A DNA stretch of 37,444 nucleotides from assembly GCA_964455095.1 (NCBI GenBank), contig CAYVUV010000282.1, forward strand, positions 1 to 37,444, given 5' to 3'. The number at the start of each line of letters is the position of its first letter. Within the stretch, counting starts at the first letter, position 1. The notes beneath the pieces are model-generated. The model was given only the letters and a program-made list of their open reading frames with translations, was not told where the DNA came from and searched no databases. Origin of the DNA: CAYVUV01 sp964455095. Its GTDB lineage: Bacteria; Desulfobacterota; Binatia; HRBIN30; CADEER01. The translations under genes were made by a program, and so were the position numbers. Shown piece by piece: positions 36,055 to 37,444 of this stretch.

Positions 36055-36083
36055 ATCGTGCACACGACTGGTGCAAAGATCAA
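36055..36083 (-). promoter_or_regulatory. Possible promoter of secA
   Basis: On the minus strand TTGATC (36078-36083) and CACGAT (36055-36060) are 17 bases apart in the murI-secA gap. Both boxes are partial matches, so this is a weak call. Confidence 0.28.
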
Positions 36084-36117
36084 GATTGGGGCGACAAGTG
36101 ACGCGCAAACCCGGGGG

Positions 36118-36951
36118 TCAGCGCTCGATCTGCACCGCCGAATCGACCTGCGCGCCGAGAAAGCGCGAGCCGACCTTGACGAACCGCTCGGGCGCATCGG
36201 TGACGAAGAACGACGCCGAACCACGGCCGCGCGCGCGCAGCAGTCGCTGGGCGCTGAGCGTCCGGCGCACGGCCGCCGCCGTCGCCGTCGCCGAATCGAC
36301 CAGGCGCACCGCCTCGCCCATGGTCGCCGCGATGACCTCGCGCAACAGCGGGTAGTGCGTGCAGCCGAGGATCAGCGTGTCGATGCCGCTGCGCGACAGG
36401 CTGCTCAAATAGAGCCGCGTCGCCGTGCGCGCCACCGTGTTGTCGGTCCAGCCCTCCTCCGCCAACGGCACGAACAACGGGCAGGCGCGGGTGTAGATCT
36501 CCAGGTCGGCGCGCAGGCGGCGCAGCGCGCGCGTGTAGCCGCCGCTGCGAATGGTGGCGTCGGTGCCGATGACGCCGACCTTGCGATTGCGCGTCGCGGC
36601 GACCGCGGCCTGGGCGCCGGGCTCGATGACGCCGATGACGGGAACATCGTAGCGCTCCTGCAGCGCGTCGAGGGCGATCGCGCTCGACGTGTTGCACGCC
36701 ACGACCAGCAGCTTGATGTCCTTCTCGACCAGAAACTCGGTATTCTCGAACGAGTAGCGGCGCACGACCTCGGCCGATTTGGTGCCGTAGGGCGTGCGCG
36801 CCGTATCGCCGAGATAGATCAACGTCTCGCGCGGCAGGCGGCGCCGCAGCTCCTGCACGACGGTCAGGCCGCCGATGCCGGAATCGAAGATGCCGATCGC
36901 GCGCTCGGCCCGCGCTGTCGCCCTGCCGCGCCGCTGCGGGGCGGCACTCAC
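36118..36951 (-). CDS. murI: Glutamate racemase
   Basis: A 277-residue MurI that makes D-glutamate for peptidoglycan. The two catalytic Cys residues are Cys86 (VVACNTSSA) and Cys197 (LILGCTHYPLL, with His199). The N-terminus has IGIFDSGIGGLTVVQEL (Asp23) and GDTARTPYGTKS, the usual substrate-binding parts. The start is GTG at 36951, whose GTGA overlaps the stop of the upstream radical SAM gene; a longer in-frame extension would lie within that gene. The C-terminus has the normal length. Confidence 0.94.
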   Translation of the reverse strand: MSAAPQRRGRATARAERAIGIFDSGIGGLTVVQELRRRLPRETLIYLGDTARTPYGTKSAEVVRRYSFENTEFLVEKDIKLLVVACNTSSAIALDALQERYDVPVIGVIEPGAQAAVAATRNRKVGVIGTDATIRSGGYTRALRRLRADLEIYTRACPLFVPLAEEGWTDNTVARTATRLYLSSLSRSGIDTLILGCTHYPLLREVIAATMGEAVRLVDSATATAAAVRRTLSAQRLLRARGRGSASFFVTDAPERFVKVGSRFLGAQVDSAVQIER

Positions 36952-37444
36952 CACGCCACTCCGCCCGCCAGCTGCATCCCCAACTCGCGATCGCTGGGCA
37001 CCGTGCGCTTGACGCGCTCCCAGACCCCCGGCGTCTCCATGCACAGGTATTGCGGCACGCCCGGGGCTGCCGCCTGCACCTCGGCCAGGATCGTCCGGTA
37101 CATGCGCAGGCGCAGCCCCTGCCAGACGCGCGCCTTGCCGTCCGCCCCCGGCACCAGCTCGGCGCCGAGCACATGCCCGCCATGGCCGCGCGCGCGCACG
37201 CTCTGGCGCAGCCCGGGCGTCATGCGCAAGCTGCCGAGGCTGACCCAGGCGACGGAAGCGGGATCGACGGCGGCGAAGACCGCCCGCACCGCCTCGCGGT
37301 AGCCGGCCTCCCAGCCCGGGAACTCGATCAGCGGGTCGAAGTGGAAGCCGACGCGGTAGCCCGCCGCCGCGACCCGTCGCGCCGCGGCGAGGCGCGCCGC
37401 CAGGCCGGCGGTGCCGTGCTCCTCCGTAGCGACGATGGCCGGGG
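36948..37444 (-). CDS. Spore-photoproduct-lyase-like radical SAM protein, C-terminal part
   Basis: The frame runs to the right edge, so about 164 C-terminal residues are seen and the CxxxCxxC cluster motif is outside. The SPL-family segments are clear: VGFHFDPLIEFPGWEAGY, VAWVSLGSLRMTPGLRQSV, GADGKARVWQGLRLRMYRT and PQYLCMETPGVWERV, in the family order. True SplB repairs spore photoproduct in spore-forming Firmicutes; this organism is unlikely to make such spores, so another DNA or small-molecule reaction is possible. The stop overlaps the murI start by 4 bases. Confidence 0.82.
   Translation of the reverse strand, partial: PAIVATEEHGTAGLAARLAAARRVAAAGYRVGFHFDPLIEFPGWEAGYREAVRAVFAAVDPASVAWVSLGSLRMTPGLRQSVRARGHGGHVLGAELVPGADGKARVWQGLRLRMYRTILAEVQAAAPGVPQYLCMETPGVWERVKRTVPSDRELGMQLAGGVAW

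Overview
The window is 37 kb of very GC-rich chromosomal DNA, densely packed with genes, with many 4-base stop/start overlaps and GTG or TTG starts. There are no insertion sequences, phage genes, CRISPR arrays, tRNAs or rRNAs. The gene content points to a Gram-negative, diderm bacterium: Lpp/OprI-type alanine-zipper lipoprotein, GspC-like HR domain, lipoproteins, glutathione S-transferase. A secreted protein carries Cys-rich inserts and a dockerin-like EF-hand block, its neighbour ends in a DUF4215-type Cys-rich repeat, and an F420-hydrogenase-beta-like protein is present. This mix recalls uncultured Deltaproteobacteria-like lineages such as Binatota or Myxococcota relatives. That placement is inference; no marker gene was searched.

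Layout. 1-1645 (+): end of one SDR, a pteridine-reductase-like SDR and trmB. 1662-6974 (-): a long same-strand run of GST, BFD-like ferredoxin, rubrerythrin, DUF3501, PerR, LON-domain protein, orphan NuoI-like ferredoxin, a two-helix membrane protein and a rhodanese-MoeB fusion. The rubrerythrin-DUF3501-PerR part reads as a peroxide-stress unit with its own promoter, a candidate operator and an internal hairpin. 7067-10325 (-): VanZ-like protein, rnhB, a stand-alone 2-oxoacid dehydrogenase E2 and lipB. 10350-10814 (+): orphan GspC-like protein. 10759-15148 (-): PAS-HisKA-REC protein without an ATPase domain, FrhB-like flavo-iron-sulfur protein, uvrC.

15240-17147 (+): AI-2E-type permease and a cupredoxin-like lipoprotein, closed by a strong terminator. 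17230-19345 (-): PuuD-like membrane protein and an MFS carrier. 19466-21856 (+): exported alpha/alpha-toroid glycoside hydrolase. 21868-22581 (-): zinc-ribbon TPR protein. 22780-23037 (+): Lpp-like lipoprotein. 23127-25192 (-): two overlapping zinc alcohol dehydrogenases. 25325-25918 (+): AMMECR1 protein. 25929-27007 (-): rsmD-coaD. 27129-31034 (+): DsbA-like lipoprotein, then a secreted copper-monooxygenase-like protein and a secreted Cys-rich protein, which may act together. 31022-37444 (-): spore-photoproduct-lyase-like protein (cut by the window end), murI, a 1259-residue secA and argJ.

The most unusual items are: SecA with a glycine-zipper N-terminal extension and a roughly 280-residue coiled-coil insertion at the VAR position of NBD2; a PHM-type copper monooxygenase whose last core motif is separated from the rest by an inserted dockerin-like block; the kinase-like protein lacking its catalytic domain beside an F420-type oxidoreductase; and the PerR/DUF3501/rubrerythrin unit with a candidate operator at its promoter.
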